A stretch of 64,000 nucleotides of DNA, from positions 744,001 through 808,000 of the forward strand of contig JANWWT010000001.1 in NCBI GenBank assembly GCA_025055675.1, given 5' to 3'. The translations under genes were made by a program, and so were the position numbers. This document shows positions 1-8,026 of the stretch, in pieces; the stretch's first letter is position 1, and the number at the start of each line of letters is the position of its first letter. The notes beneath the pieces are model-generated. The model was not told where the DNA came from and did no database searches. It was given only the letters and a program-made list of their open reading frames with translations. The stretch is from Pseudanabaenaceae cyanobacterium SKYG29. Its GTDB lineage: Bacteria > Cyanobacteriota > Cyanobacteriia > Pseudanabaenales > Pseudanabaenaceae.

Positions 1-702
1 CGTCCCGCTGTGAGTTGGTTGCCCTCTCGCTTAACCATCGCCAACTATACCAAAGCCTGGAACCAAGCAAATTTTATCTTGGCATTTGTCAACTCCACGA
101 TCGTGGCGGTAGCCACAACTGTTTTGCAAGTGCTGACATCTTTGTTAGCTGCCTATGCCCTCTCCCGCCTACAATTTTACGGCAAGAACTTCGTACTATT
201 TGCTGTAATTGCCACCTTAGTCATTCCCTTTCAGCTCCTAGCCCTACCCATCTTTTTAATCCTACGGCTGGGTAATTTAATTAATACCTACGCTGCTCTA
301 ATTCTACCCACGGCAGCAAGTGGGTTTGGCATTTTTTGGTTGCGGCAATACATGGAAACAATTCCTATTGCTTTGGAAGAAGCTGCCATGCTTGATGGTG
401 CCAACCGCTGGCAAATCCTTTGGTATATTATTTTCCCTTTGACCAGACCAGCTATTGTGACCCTTGGTCTTTTTGCCTTTATTGGCGAGTGGAATGACCT
501 ATTCAAACCCCTCCTTTTTACCACCAAACCCAGTTTACAGACAGTGCAACAGGTATTAGCCGGCTTTCAGGAACTCTACACCGCCGACTGGTCATTACTG
601 ATGGCAGCTGTTGTCATAGCAACTCTTCCTGTTTTAGTGTTATTTTGGCTAGGACAACAACAAATCCTGCGGGGGGTAGCAGCCACAGGCTTGAAAAACT
701 AG
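1..702 (+). CDS. Sugar ABC transporter permease, MalG/UgpE type (5' end cut by window edge)
   Basis: Inner-membrane permease of a carbohydrate-uptake (CUT1 family) ABC importer. The reading frame is open to the first base of the window, and the 230 residues seen from the first possible start are about 45 short of a normal MalG-type protein, so the start lies upstream. Several membrane spans are visible, and the EAA loop that docks on the ATPase is present about midway (EEAAMLDGANRW...IIFPL). The end matches the usual short cytoplasmic tail. Substrate cannot be told from the permease alone; the partner permease and binding protein are presumably upstream, outside the window. Confidence 0.88.
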   Translation, partial: RPAVSWLPSRLTIANYTKAWNQANFILAFVNSTIVAVATTVLQVLTSLLAAYALSRLQFYGKNFVLFAVIATLVIPFQLLALPIFLILRLGNLINTYAALILPTAASGFGIFWLRQYMETIPIALEEAAMLDGANRWQILWYIIFPLTRPAIVTLGLFAFIGEWNDLFKPLLFTTKPSLQTVQQVLAGFQELYTADWSLLMAAVVIATLPVLVLFWLGQQQILRGVAATGLKN

Positions 703-764
703 GGAACATTTGTAAGTATTGATATTCTTTGCTTAAGGTAGGCGTGATTGAGAAAGAGGTAAGC

Positions 765-1487
765 ATGATTAGACAATTTGTTGCTGTTACGGGCAGTTTA
801 CTACTAGGCATGGCTGCACCCACATTGGCAATGACAGAACAACAGGCGATAAGTCGTCTCAGTTCTGTGCCTCTATTTGTGTTGATGACCCCCCAAAATG
901 AACCAGTGGTTTTATCTTTGACTAACAAGGGTAAGGAAGTGCAACTTGTTCGTTTTTACCTCAGCTACAATGATGCCCAAGTGGCTTTCCAGGACTTACA
1001 AAAAGTTAACCCCCAACTGGCAAGACAGGTGCGCATTGTTGCTGCTGCTATGCCTCAGTTTTTTGAACTGCAAAGGCAAAAGAAAGCTACCAATATCGAT
1101 TTTGTTATTGTGCCTGCCCGTAACAGTTTGGAGGCTACCCGTGCTGTCCTCAGGGAACAGGGTAAACCTGATAACCAATTTGAGGGCATTCCTGTCTTCT
1201 ATGCTACTGCCGATAAAAATGGTAGTTTGATCATGATTGAGGAGGGAGGAAGAAAATTTACACCCTTCTACTTCGATCGTTCGGACTTACAAAATTTCAT
1301 CAACGACTATCGCCGTGCCAATCCCCAAGCCCCCCAGCCCAGAATTGAGGTGGTGCCCCTCGATCGGGTGATTAGCGCTATGATTACCACCCCCACTAAC
1401 AAACCTGACCCCGCTAGTGCTACCTTCCAATTTGTCCCTTCCAGCAGTGCGGTGCAAAAAGCCTTGGAGACCCAGGGGAAGAAGTAG
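765..1487 (+). CDS. Tic22-like protein, first tandem copy
   Basis: Homologue of the chloroplast Tic22 intermembrane-space import factor; cyanobacterial members are soluble periplasmic or lumenal proteins with a chaperone-like role in outer-membrane biogenesis. About 240 residues with an N-terminal signal peptide ending near PTLA. Family features: the SSVPLFVL strand, a middle IDFVIVPA strand, and a late GIPVFYATADKNG / TPFYFDRSDLQNF block. I chose the ATG after GAAAGAGGTAAGC rather than a TTG 36 nt upstream, because the signal peptide then starts correctly. The next gene is a paralogue in the same order of blocks, so this looks like an old tandem duplication. Confidence 0.78.
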   Translation: MIRQFVAVTGSLLLGMAAPTLAMTEQQAISRLSSVPLFVLMTPQNEPVVLSLTNKGKEVQLVRFYLSYNDAQVAFQDLQKVNPQLARQVRIVAAAMPQFFELQRQKKATNIDFVIVPARNSLEATRAVLREQGKPDNQFEGIPVFYATADKNGSLIMIEEGGRKFTPFYFDRSDLQNFINDYRRANPQAPQPRIEVVPLDRVISAMITTPTNKPDPASATFQFVPSSSAVQKALETQGKK

Positions 1488-1532
1488 CGTTGATCTGCTA
1501 AACTAGGGGCATCCCCCTTCAGGAGTAAGTTT

Positions 1533-2273
1533 GTGGTTAACTTTTGTGTCCGTCTGCTGGTGCTGGTTTTCCTCCTTACCAGTTTTGCCCTGCCTGCTTT
1601 TGCCCTCACAGAAGCCCAGGTGGTGGAGCGTTTAGCCACTATTCCTATTTTTGTCATTGCTGATAGCCAGGGTATTCCTTTGGTGGGTACAAATGGTGAC
1701 AAGGACAGCGATCGGGTATTGCCCTTCTTTCTCAGTCCCCAGGACGCGGAAACTACCCTCAAACAAATTCAAAGCAGTAATGCGGAATTAGAGCCGCAAA
1801 TTCTAGCCCGATCGATGCGGGATATGTACAATTTTGTCCACACCAACCAGGACAAAGGTATTATCTACCAACTAGTTCCTTCGGAATCCAGCTTACAAGC
1901 CGCAGCGGCAATCTTTGGTGGGGATGGCGAAGAACTCCCTAATGTGCCTGTCTTTTTCGCCGTAGAAATGACGGACGAACAAACCCCTAATTTGTTTACC
2001 GTTGCCCAGGGCGAACAAGTGTTTATTCCCTTCTTTTTTGAACGGGAAGACCTCGATCGCCTAATTGCCCAAGTGAACGCCAATGACAAGACTAATAAGC
2101 AACCCCAGGTGAGAGTGGTGTCCTTCTTTCAGGTGTTAAACTCCATGGTGGACAATGGGGAAACTCAAGTAGCTCCTGAAGTGGAGCGCTTTACTTTCTT
2201 TGCTGCCCAAAAATCCTTCGACTGGATCAGGGACAATCTGAAACCAGAGGCAGACACTACCAACCAAACCTAA
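1533..2273 (+). CDS. Tic22-like protein, second tandem copy
   Basis: Second Tic22-family protein, 246 residues, starting at GTG behind an AGGAG site. The signal peptide is clear (LVFLLTSFALPAFA). Shared blocks with the copy upstream include LATIPIFVI near residue 34, IIYQLVPSE in the middle and VPVFFAVEM / FIPFFFEREDL near residues 135-175. The two copies have diverged strongly, so they probably do not simply back each other up. The 45-nt spacing between them suggests one transcript. Family assignment is established knowledge; a specific client or membrane is not visible here. Confidence 0.8.
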   Translation: MVNFCVRLLVLVFLLTSFALPAFALTEAQVVERLATIPIFVIADSQGIPLVGTNGDKDSDRVLPFFLSPQDAETTLKQIQSSNAELEPQILARSMRDMYNFVHTNQDKGIIYQLVPSESSLQAAAAIFGGDGEELPNVPVFFAVEMTDEQTPNLFTVAQGEQVFIPFFFEREDLDRLIAQVNANDKTNKQPQVRVVSFFQVLNSMVDNGETQVAPEVERFTFFAAQKSFDWIRDNLKPEADTTNQT

Positions 2274-2306
2274 ATCTATAATCTACTTGGCATTGGAGGT
2301 AAGGAC

Positions 2307-2453
2307 ATGAGTGAAGCAAGCAAGCAGCGTATCCAAGAGCATATCCGCCGCAGTACCGGTGCTAATTTCTATGAACAGCGGAAAGAAAAAGAAAACCAAC
2401 GTAAAGAAAATATCATGCGTCATCTGCGTTTGAGTACACCTGACAACAACTAG
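2307..2453 (+). CDS. Small highly charged protein, 48 residues, unknown
   Basis: A short frame with a good ribosome site (GGAGGTAAGGAC before ATG). The product is rich in Lys, Arg, Glu, Gln and Asn, with a probable long helix (KQRIQEHIRR ... YEQRKEKENQRKE) and no membrane span or signal. It begins only 33 nt after the second Tic22 gene, in the same direction. I do not recognise a named family. The codon composition and the strong ribosome site argue that it is translated. Confidence 0.6.
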   Translation: MSEASKQRIQEHIRRSTGANFYEQRKEKENQRKENIMRHLRLSTPDNN

Positions 2454-2473
2454 GGTTTGTACACATGCTTGTC

Positions 2474-2530
2474 GCCGAGTAAGTGCTGCTAACTGCAAAG
2501 GTCCTGACCTGGTGCAGACTTGCTCAGGAT
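2474..2530 (-). ncRNA. ffs: Candidate signal recognition particle RNA (4.5S), core region only
   Basis: On the minus strand the sequence contains CCAGGTCAGG followed 12 nt later by AGCAGCAC, the two sides of the conserved SRP54-binding internal loops of bacterial SRP RNA. Flanking arms pair: CC-GAG-x-AAGT-xx-GC on the 5' side with GC-ACTT-x-CTC-GG on the 3' side. The apical segment (ACCTTTGCAGTT) is not the usual GGAA tetraloop, and I see no obvious terminator, so the ends are uncertain; the true RNA is probably about 100 nt. No protein gene overlaps it. Confidence 0.5.
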
Positions 2531-2811
2531 AAATTCCTTTTTTTCTCTGTGATGGTCCCCATGAGAAACGGAGGTTTCCTGTATCTCTTTGGTGCTCCAG
2601 AACAGCAGAACAAATCTCATATCACTCCTCCAAACTTTTCAAGAATTGACCGATGGAATTACCTGTCTTCTGCCCCTTTAGCAGTGCTTACCAGGGTTTC
2701 CTTGATAACAACCAAGTGATAGTAATAGTAAGTTTTTAAGAATAGTAGTTAAGTGTGAGACTTGCGCAAGCATATTCTGGTATAGTTTTGGTAAAGTTCA
2801 GATAGAGTTTT
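2531..2811. other. Non-coding gap before the thioredoxin-like gene
   Basis: No convincing gene. It contains a small hairpin (GAAAC-GGAG-GTTTC near 2564-2577) inside a wider ATGAGA...TCTCAT pairing, which could belong to the leader of the minus-strand RNA candidate next to it. The AT-rich end near 2740-2800 probably carries the promoter of the thioredoxin-like gene. A 78-codon open frame here has no ribosome site and no sensible composition. Confidence 0.4.
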
Positions 2812-3258
2812 ATGCGCTACTTACTGCCCACATTTGTTGCTCTGTCTTTGCCAGCTCTGGTAGCCTCTGCCCACAGGGCTAACAAGATTGAATCAGTTGG
2901 TAATCCATTGCCAGCGGCATTCCAAGACAAACCAGCAATTGTGCAAATTAAATCCCGTAACTGTCCTATGTGCCGTAAGATGGAACCGATCGTCCAGGAG
3001 GTCAAGGACAAGTACAAAGGCAAAGTTACTTTCATTACCTTTGACATAACTGATAGCAACAGCCTGCAGGAGGCGCGGAAAGTAGCAGCTACAGTCAAGT
3101 TGACAGACTTTTTTGCCAAACATGGTGGTCAAATGGGGCTGATTCTGGCAGTTGATCCCCGATCGGGTAAGGTCCTAGAACAGTTCTCCCAGGGGTCAAC
3201 GGTTGACACATTCACAAAGGTACTGGATGAGGCTCTGGCAGAATTGGCGAAAAAGTAG
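2812..3258 (+). CDS. Exported thioredoxin-like protein with CPMC active site
   Basis: A 148-residue protein with an N-terminal hydrophobic segment (residues 1-20), probably a signal peptide or membrane anchor, and a thioredoxin fold whose CXXC motif is CPMC at residues 51-54. The cis-proline region is not clearly canonical (the protein has GGQMGLILAV where thioredoxins have V-PT-l-f). It ends over the start of a CcdA-type electron carrier, so the two probably form a redox relay that passes electrons from the cytoplasm to proteins in the lumen or periplasm, as in cytochrome c maturation or disulfide control. The partner assignment is inference from overlap. Confidence 0.75.
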   Translation: MRYLLPTFVALSLPALVASAHRANKIESVGNPLPAAFQDKPAIVQIKSRNCPMCRKMEPIVQEVKDKYKGKVTFITFDITDSNSLQEARKVAATVKLTDFFAKHGGQMGLILAVDPRSGKVLEQFSQGSTVDTFTKVLDEALAELAKK

Positions 3259-4075
3259 GTGGCAAATTCCTATCGCTTTCGGGATAGGGGTCTGTCTTCT
3301 AATTGCTATTCGTCCTCTATGGCAACAACTGACGGATGTATGGCATAGTCTTCTACTACCCACGATCATTACCTATCAAAATTGGCTAGGAGAGGTCGGT
3401 CAATCTGTATGGGTTTTACCTTTCCTGGCTTTTTTAGGGGGTGTGATTGTCAGTCTTACCCCCTGTGTTGTGGCTTTGTTACCTGTCTATCTCACCTACA
3501 TTGGCACACTGGAACCCCAGTCCCGACGGGAAGCCCTTTCTAATTCTTTATTTTTTGTGGCAGGTGCTTGTTCCCTGTTTGCTATCCTAGGGGCACTTGC
3601 TGGTCTCACTAATGCTATTTTGTTGGCTTGGCGTAGTCAAATTTATCTGGCGATCGGGGTCGGCATTTTGCTGGCGGGACTAAAGCAGTTGGGCATCCTC
3701 AAGCTCGGCAACCTTCCCCGTTTAACAGCCCTTGCCTGGTTAGGGCATCCCTTTTGGGTGGGGGTTTCCTTTGCCACAGTGATTTCCCCCTGTGGGGCAG
3801 GTATTGCTGTCGCCACTGTCCTGGCAGCGGGGGGTACGGGTTCCCCCCTAGGAGGAGCTATGGTCATGATCTGCTATGGTTTGGGCTATACCTTGGTCAT
3901 CTTTCTTGCTAGCTTAGGGGTGGGGTTGGCTAAACAGGCACGTAAATTTATTCCCTATAGTGAAAAGGTTTTGCATGTAGCGGGTGTAATTCTCACAATT
4001 GGGGGTTTGTTCTACATTTATCAGGGCGCCATGGGGTTACTCTTCCCTGCACCCAGCAGTAGCGGCATTGAATAA
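3227..4075 (+). CDS. CcdA/DsbD-type transmembrane thiol-disulfide carrier
   Basis: Polytopic membrane protein of the cytochrome c biogenesis transmembrane (CcdA/DsbD beta domain) family. The two redox cysteines typical of the fold lie in SLTPCVVALLP (Cys near residue 80) and VISPCGAG (Cys near residue 189). It has an extra N-terminal span (IPIAFGIGVCLLIAI) not usual in the short CcdA proteins, so it is a variant. Start: I favour the ATG that overlaps the thioredoxin-like gene by 32 nt and has AAGG in front; a TTG eight codons upstream is possible. The overlap implies translational coupling with the thioredoxin-like partner. Confidence 0.78.
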   Translation: MRLWQNWRKSRWQIPIAFGIGVCLLIAIRPLWQQLTDVWHSLLLPTIITYQNWLGEVGQSVWVLPFLAFLGGVIVSLTPCVVALLPVYLTYIGTLEPQSRREALSNSLFFVAGACSLFAILGALAGLTNAILLAWRSQIYLAIGVGILLAGLKQLGILKLGNLPRLTALAWLGHPFWVGVSFATVISPCGAGIAVATVLAAGGTGSPLGGAMVMICYGLGYTLVIFLASLGVGLAKQARKFIPYSEKVLHVAGVILTIGGLFYIYQGAMGLLFPAPSSSGIE

Positions 4076-4106
4076 AGGAAAGTTAGAATAGGTTGTCAGT
4101 ACCAGC

Positions 4107-5291
4107 ATGGGCATGGCAACGCTTCCCAGAGCAAAACACCGATCGGTGATTACTGTTAATTTTTCCCCCATCTCCATCATGGACCGCTATTTGATTAGCG
4201 AGATGGTCAGTCCTTTTTTGTTTGGTGTGGGGGCATTTACTTCTATCGCTTTGGCGATCGGCTCTCTGTTTGAGTTAATTCGCTTAATTACTAATGCAGG
4301 CTTGAGTGTTTTAACTGCTTTAGAAGTGTTTGCTTTACAGTTGCCTGGGTTTATGGTTTATTCCTTTCCTATGTCTATGTTATTGGCAACTTTGATGACC
4401 TATGGGCGCTTCTCCTCTGATGGGGAAATTACAGCTTTAAGGAGTTGTGGAATTGGCGTTTATCGCTTAGTTGTGCCTGCTTTAGTGTTGAGTTTGTTAG
4501 TCTCTGGCTTGACTTTTGCCTTCCACGAAGTAATTGTGCCCTCGGCTAATTTTCAAGCGAAAAATGTGTTACGCCGTGCCCTCAAACAAAACAATCTCCA
4601 GTTCCGTGACCGTGATATTTTTTATCAGCAGTACGGGGAGATCAGCAATCCCGATGGGACAAGGGAACAGGGGTTAGTGCGCAGTTTTTATGCCCGCCGT
4701 TTTGATGGGGAATTAATGTATGGCATTACAGTTTTAGACTTTTCCCAGGGGAAGATTCAGCAAATTCTCTCGGCGGAATCGGCAAAATGGAAACCTGACC
4801 AAGGGGTATGGGAATTTCGTAATGGCACTAACTATTTGATTAAGCCTGATGGCACCTACTACAGTATTTTGCGCTTTGAGCGACAGGATTTGCGCTTACC
4901 CCGTGCCCCTTTAGATTTTGCCCAGGAACAACGCAGTGCTGAAGAAATGAATATCAAAGAGCTGAGCAAGTTTATCGAATTAACCCGCCAATCAGGGAAC
5001 TGGAAAGAGGCAAAAAAACTAGAAGTTAGTTTGCAACAAAAGTACGCCCTGCCCTTTATTTGTGTGGTCTTTGCTTTGGTTGGTTCTCCCCTAGGTATGC
5101 GCCCCCAAAGAACCAGTACAGCGATCGGATTTGGCATCAGTGTGATGATTATTTTTGGCTATTATGTTCTACTATTTGTCTGTGGAGCGCTAGGGCAAGT
5201 GGAGATTCTTTCCCCTGTTTTGGCAGCCTGGTTGCCCAATATAGTTGGTTTAGCGGCGGGTTTCTTTCTCCTGCAAAAGGCAAATGCTTAG
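4107..5291 (+). CDS. LptF/LptG (YjgP/YjgQ) family lipopolysaccharide-export permease
   Basis: Membrane subunit of the LptB2FG-type ABC transporter that extracts lipopolysaccharide from the inner membrane. 394 residues: about three N-terminal spans after MDRYLISEM (residue 25), a periplasmic beta-jellyroll segment in the middle (about residues 130-270), and three C-terminal spans including the KYALPFICVVFALVGSPLG block that is typical of the family. Cyanobacteria commonly have one such permease that may act as a homodimer; no lptB is next to it here. Its stop codon lies inside the first codons of the CHASE2 kinase gene (8-nt overlap). Confidence 0.87.
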   Translation: MGMATLPRAKHRSVITVNFSPISIMDRYLISEMVSPFLFGVGAFTSIALAIGSLFELIRLITNAGLSVLTALEVFALQLPGFMVYSFPMSMLLATLMTYGRFSSDGEITALRSCGIGVYRLVVPALVLSLLVSGLTFAFHEVIVPSANFQAKNVLRRALKQNNLQFRDRDIFYQQYGEISNPDGTREQGLVRSFYARRFDGELMYGITVLDFSQGKIQQILSAESAKWKPDQGVWEFRNGTNYLIKPDGTYYSILRFERQDLRLPRAPLDFAQEQRSAEEMNIKELSKFIELTRQSGNWKEAKKLEVSLQQKYALPFICVVFALVGSPLGMRPQRTSTAIGFGISVMIIFGYYVLLFVCGALGQVEILSPVLAAWLPNIVGLAAGFFLLQKANA

Positions 5292-7101
5292 GCAAGGGAT
5301 AACCTCATTTGTAAATTGGCTGCGGGAAAATTTAATCCCCATTAGTTCGGGGATAACGGTGACCACGATCGTTATTGTGACCAAATTTATGGGACTGTGG
5401 CAGAGTTGGGAGTTAAACATTTTGGACTGGAGTTTTGCCCATAGCCCCCCCGAACCACCCGATCACAGAATTGTCATCATTGGTATCACGGAAGCGGATA
5501 TTAGAAATGTAGGTTACCCTGTCCCCGATCGGGTGTTAGCTGATTTAATTACCCAGCTACAAACCTATCGACCAAGGGCGATCGGGGTAGATATTTTTCG
5601 CGATCTACCTGTTCCCCCAGGCACAAAGGAATTACAGGCAATTTGGCGAAATATACCCCAAGTAATTGGCATTGAGAAATCAGTGTTACCTGCCCCTGAT
5701 AATCCTATAGTTAAACCGCCGCGGCAGTTACCGCAGGAGCAAGTGGGCTTTGCCGATGTGTTATTAGACGAGGATGGCAAAATTCGCCGCGCTCTGTTGT
5801 CAGCTCCTGGTATTGATAGTGCTTATCGCTTTGCTTTTGCTACCCGTCTAGCTAGTTTATATTTACAGCCAGAAGGTATCACTCTCAGCAATGGTATTAG
5901 GGATAGCCATGCTTTTCGCTTTGGTAATGTGGAGTTGCCCAGATTTACTGGTAGCAGCGGGGGCTATGTGCGTGCAGATAGCGGGGGCAATCAAATCCTA
6001 ATTAACTGGCGTAGACAGGCTAAGTTTACCATCGTTTCTCTACAAGAAGTACAGACTAAACAATTTGATCAGCAATACTTTCAGGACAAGGTCATAATTA
6101 TTGGCTATACCGCCCCCTTTAGTGCTAAGGACACTTTCTTTGTCCAGAATAAAGAAATTTATGGCGTAGAATACCATGCCCATGTTGTCAGTCAAATTCT
6201 TAGTTTTGTACTAGAGCAACGACCACCCCTGCGCCCCCTACCATCTTGGTTAGAGTACTGTTTGATTTTAGTTGGGGGTATAGGGGGAATGTTTTGGGCA
6301 CTTAGCTGTAATTCTCCCTGGTCAATGTATGGGGGATTGGGGAGCAGTATAGTTTTCCTATTTGTCTCTAATTACGGGTTGTTGGTCTACCACTGGTGGC
6401 TACCCATTGTTCCCACAATCATTAGCACAATCAGTAGCACAATTGTCACACGTAATATCAGTGATTTTCGAGCATTTTTGCGCCAACAAGCCCAACTATT
6501 AGAACAACGTCAGCGAACCCTCGATGATGCTTTTAATGCTATGCACAATGGACCCCTCCACACCCTCGGCGAACTGCTTAGCCTCTTAAAAATGGAGGAA
6601 GTGCCCCAGCCCACAATTATTACCAAATTGCAACAACTCGATCGGGAATTGCGCACTGTCTATGAATCCCTCCGTCCCGAAAATTTAGCGAAGGCAGCTT
6701 CTATTCCTCTCCATGAGCTGTTGTTTGAAGTTTATCACCGCACTATGCAGCGGGATTTTGCCTGTTTTCGCTCCCTCAAGGTGAGGGTGCCGGATATTCA
6801 CCCTATAGACGATCGGGGTTTGAGTGGAGAATTAAAGCGGGAAATTTGCGATTTTTTAGAGGAAGCCCTCTGCAACGTGGGCAAACACGCCGTAGGCGCT
6901 ACTCGTTTGACAGTAATTTGCAAAGAAATCGCGGGCAAACGCACAATTAGAGTAATTGACAACGGTATTGGCTTGCCCCAAGACAATCACCGAGTTAGTG
7001 GAGGTACCAAACACGCCCAGCAATTGGCAAAACGCCTACGGGGGAAATTTCAGCGCCGTCCCCATCAGCCCCAAGGCACAATCTGTGAACTGGAATGGTA
7101 G
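5284..7101 (+). CDS. CHASE2-domain sensor histidine kinase
   Basis: 605-residue membrane sensor. The N-terminus is one span (about 18-38), followed by an extracytoplasmic CHASE2 domain (about 40-305, with DHRIVIIGITEADI and RAIGVDIFRD), then about three spans (320-395). The cytoplasmic part has an H-box-like HNGPLHTLGELL near residue 424 and a NarL/DesK-style HATPase with intact N-box (EEALCNVGKHA) and G1 box (VIDNGIGL). It should therefore bind ATP. No response regulator gene is adjacent; the partner must be elsewhere. The 8-nt overlap with the LptF/G gene suggests coupled translation and perhaps envelope sensing. Confidence 0.87.
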   Translation: MLRQGITSFVNWLRENLIPISSGITVTTIVIVTKFMGLWQSWELNILDWSFAHSPPEPPDHRIVIIGITEADIRNVGYPVPDRVLADLITQLQTYRPRAIGVDIFRDLPVPPGTKELQAIWRNIPQVIGIEKSVLPAPDNPIVKPPRQLPQEQVGFADVLLDEDGKIRRALLSAPGIDSAYRFAFATRLASLYLQPEGITLSNGIRDSHAFRFGNVELPRFTGSSGGYVRADSGGNQILINWRRQAKFTIVSLQEVQTKQFDQQYFQDKVIIIGYTAPFSAKDTFFVQNKEIYGVEYHAHVVSQILSFVLEQRPPLRPLPSWLEYCLILVGGIGGMFWALSCNSPWSMYGGLGSSIVFLFVSNYGLLVYHWWLPIVPTIISTISSTIVTRNISDFRAFLRQQAQLLEQRQRTLDDAFNAMHNGPLHTLGELLSLLKMEEVPQPTIITKLQQLDRELRTVYESLRPENLAKAASIPLHELLFEVYHRTMQRDFACFRSLKVRVPDIHPIDDRGLSGELKREICDFLEEALCNVGKHAVGATRLTVICKEIAGKRTIRVIDNGIGLPQDNHRVSGGTKHAQQLAKRLRGKFQRRPHQPQGTICELEW

Positions 7102-7150
7102 GATGTCCCAAAAGGTGCTAGGCTAAAGGGAGAGAGAACGATCGGAGTTC

Positions 7151-8026
7151 ATGCCCCAGTGTGTTGTTAATCGTCGTGCCCAGTTTGCCGCCAGTCATCG
7201 CTATTGGCTCCCAGAGTTATCAGAGGCAGAAAATTTTTACCGCTTTGGCAAGGGTAGCATCTTTCCTGGTCATGGGCACAATTACGAGCTATTTGTCTCC
7301 ATGCAGGGGGAAATTGATCCCCACAATGGTATGGTGTTGAATTTATCAGAAGTCAAGCACATTATTCACAGGGAAGTCATCCAAGACTTAAACTTTAGCT
7401 ATTTGAATAGCATCTGGCCGGAATTTCAGGAATGTTTACCCACCACGGAAAATATTGCTAGAGTAATTTGGCAACGCCTGGCTCCCCACTTACCATTAGT
7501 CAATATCCAACTCTATGAACATCCACAACTCTGGGCAGACTATAAGGGAAATTCTATGGAAGCATATCTGACGGTTAAAACTCACTTTGCTGCCGCCCAT
7601 CGTTTGGCGTTGCAGACCCTTTCTTTGGAAGAAAACACAGCGATCTATGGCAAGTGTGCCCGTCCTAATGGGCATGGGCATAACTACCATTTGGAAGTTA
7701 CGGTCAAGGGAGAAATTCATCCCCGTACAGGTATGATTATTGATTTAGAGAAACTGGAAGAAGCGATTAAAACCTATGTGGTTGAACCCCTCGACCATAC
7801 CTTTTTGAACTTTGACATTCCTTACTTTGCTGAAGTTGTGCCGACAGCGGAAAATATTGCAGTTTACATCCAGAATGTCCTCACAGAGCCAATTAGACAG
7901 CTAGGAGCAGAGTTATATCGAGTGAAATTGATTGAAAGTCCCAACAACTCCTGTGAGGTATTTGGTCCTAGTGACTACCCCCTTCATGAGTTATTAAACC
8001 AATCTGCCTCTAGTTATGCACTATGA
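7151..8026 (+). CDS. Double-domain 6-pyruvoyl-tetrahydropterin synthase / QueD-like protein
   Basis: Two PTPS folds in one chain of 291 residues. Each has the zinc histidines: His16, His41, His43 in the first half (PGHGHNY) and His150, His175, His177 in the second (NGHGHNY), and each has a PT-x-ENIA motif with the acidic pterin anchor. The catalytic cysteine is present only in the second half (GKCARPNGHGH, Cys169); the first half has Gly there (GKGSIFPGHGH). PTPS/QueD enzymes act on dihydroneopterin triphosphate to make tetrahydropterins or the queuosine precursor. Likely one active and one structural site per chain. It overlaps the Popeye-like gene by 11 nt. Confidence 0.88.
   Translation: MPQCVVNRRAQFAASHRYWLPELSEAENFYRFGKGSIFPGHGHNYELFVSMQGEIDPHNGMVLNLSEVKHIIHREVIQDLNFSYLNSIWPEFQECLPTTENIARVIWQRLAPHLPLVNIQLYEHPQLWADYKGNSMEAYLTVKTHFAAAHRLALQTLSLEENTAIYGKCARPNGHGHNYHLEVTVKGEIHPRTGMIIDLEKLEEAIKTYVVEPLDHTFLNFDIPYFAEVVPTAENIAVYIQNVLTEPIRQLGAELYRVKLIESPNNSCEVFGPSDYPLHELLNQSASSYAL

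Noticed and set aside
2483-2719. 78-codon plus-strand frame in the gap after the small charged gene
   Set aside because: No ribosome site, odd composition, and it overlaps the better-supported minus-strand RNA candidate.
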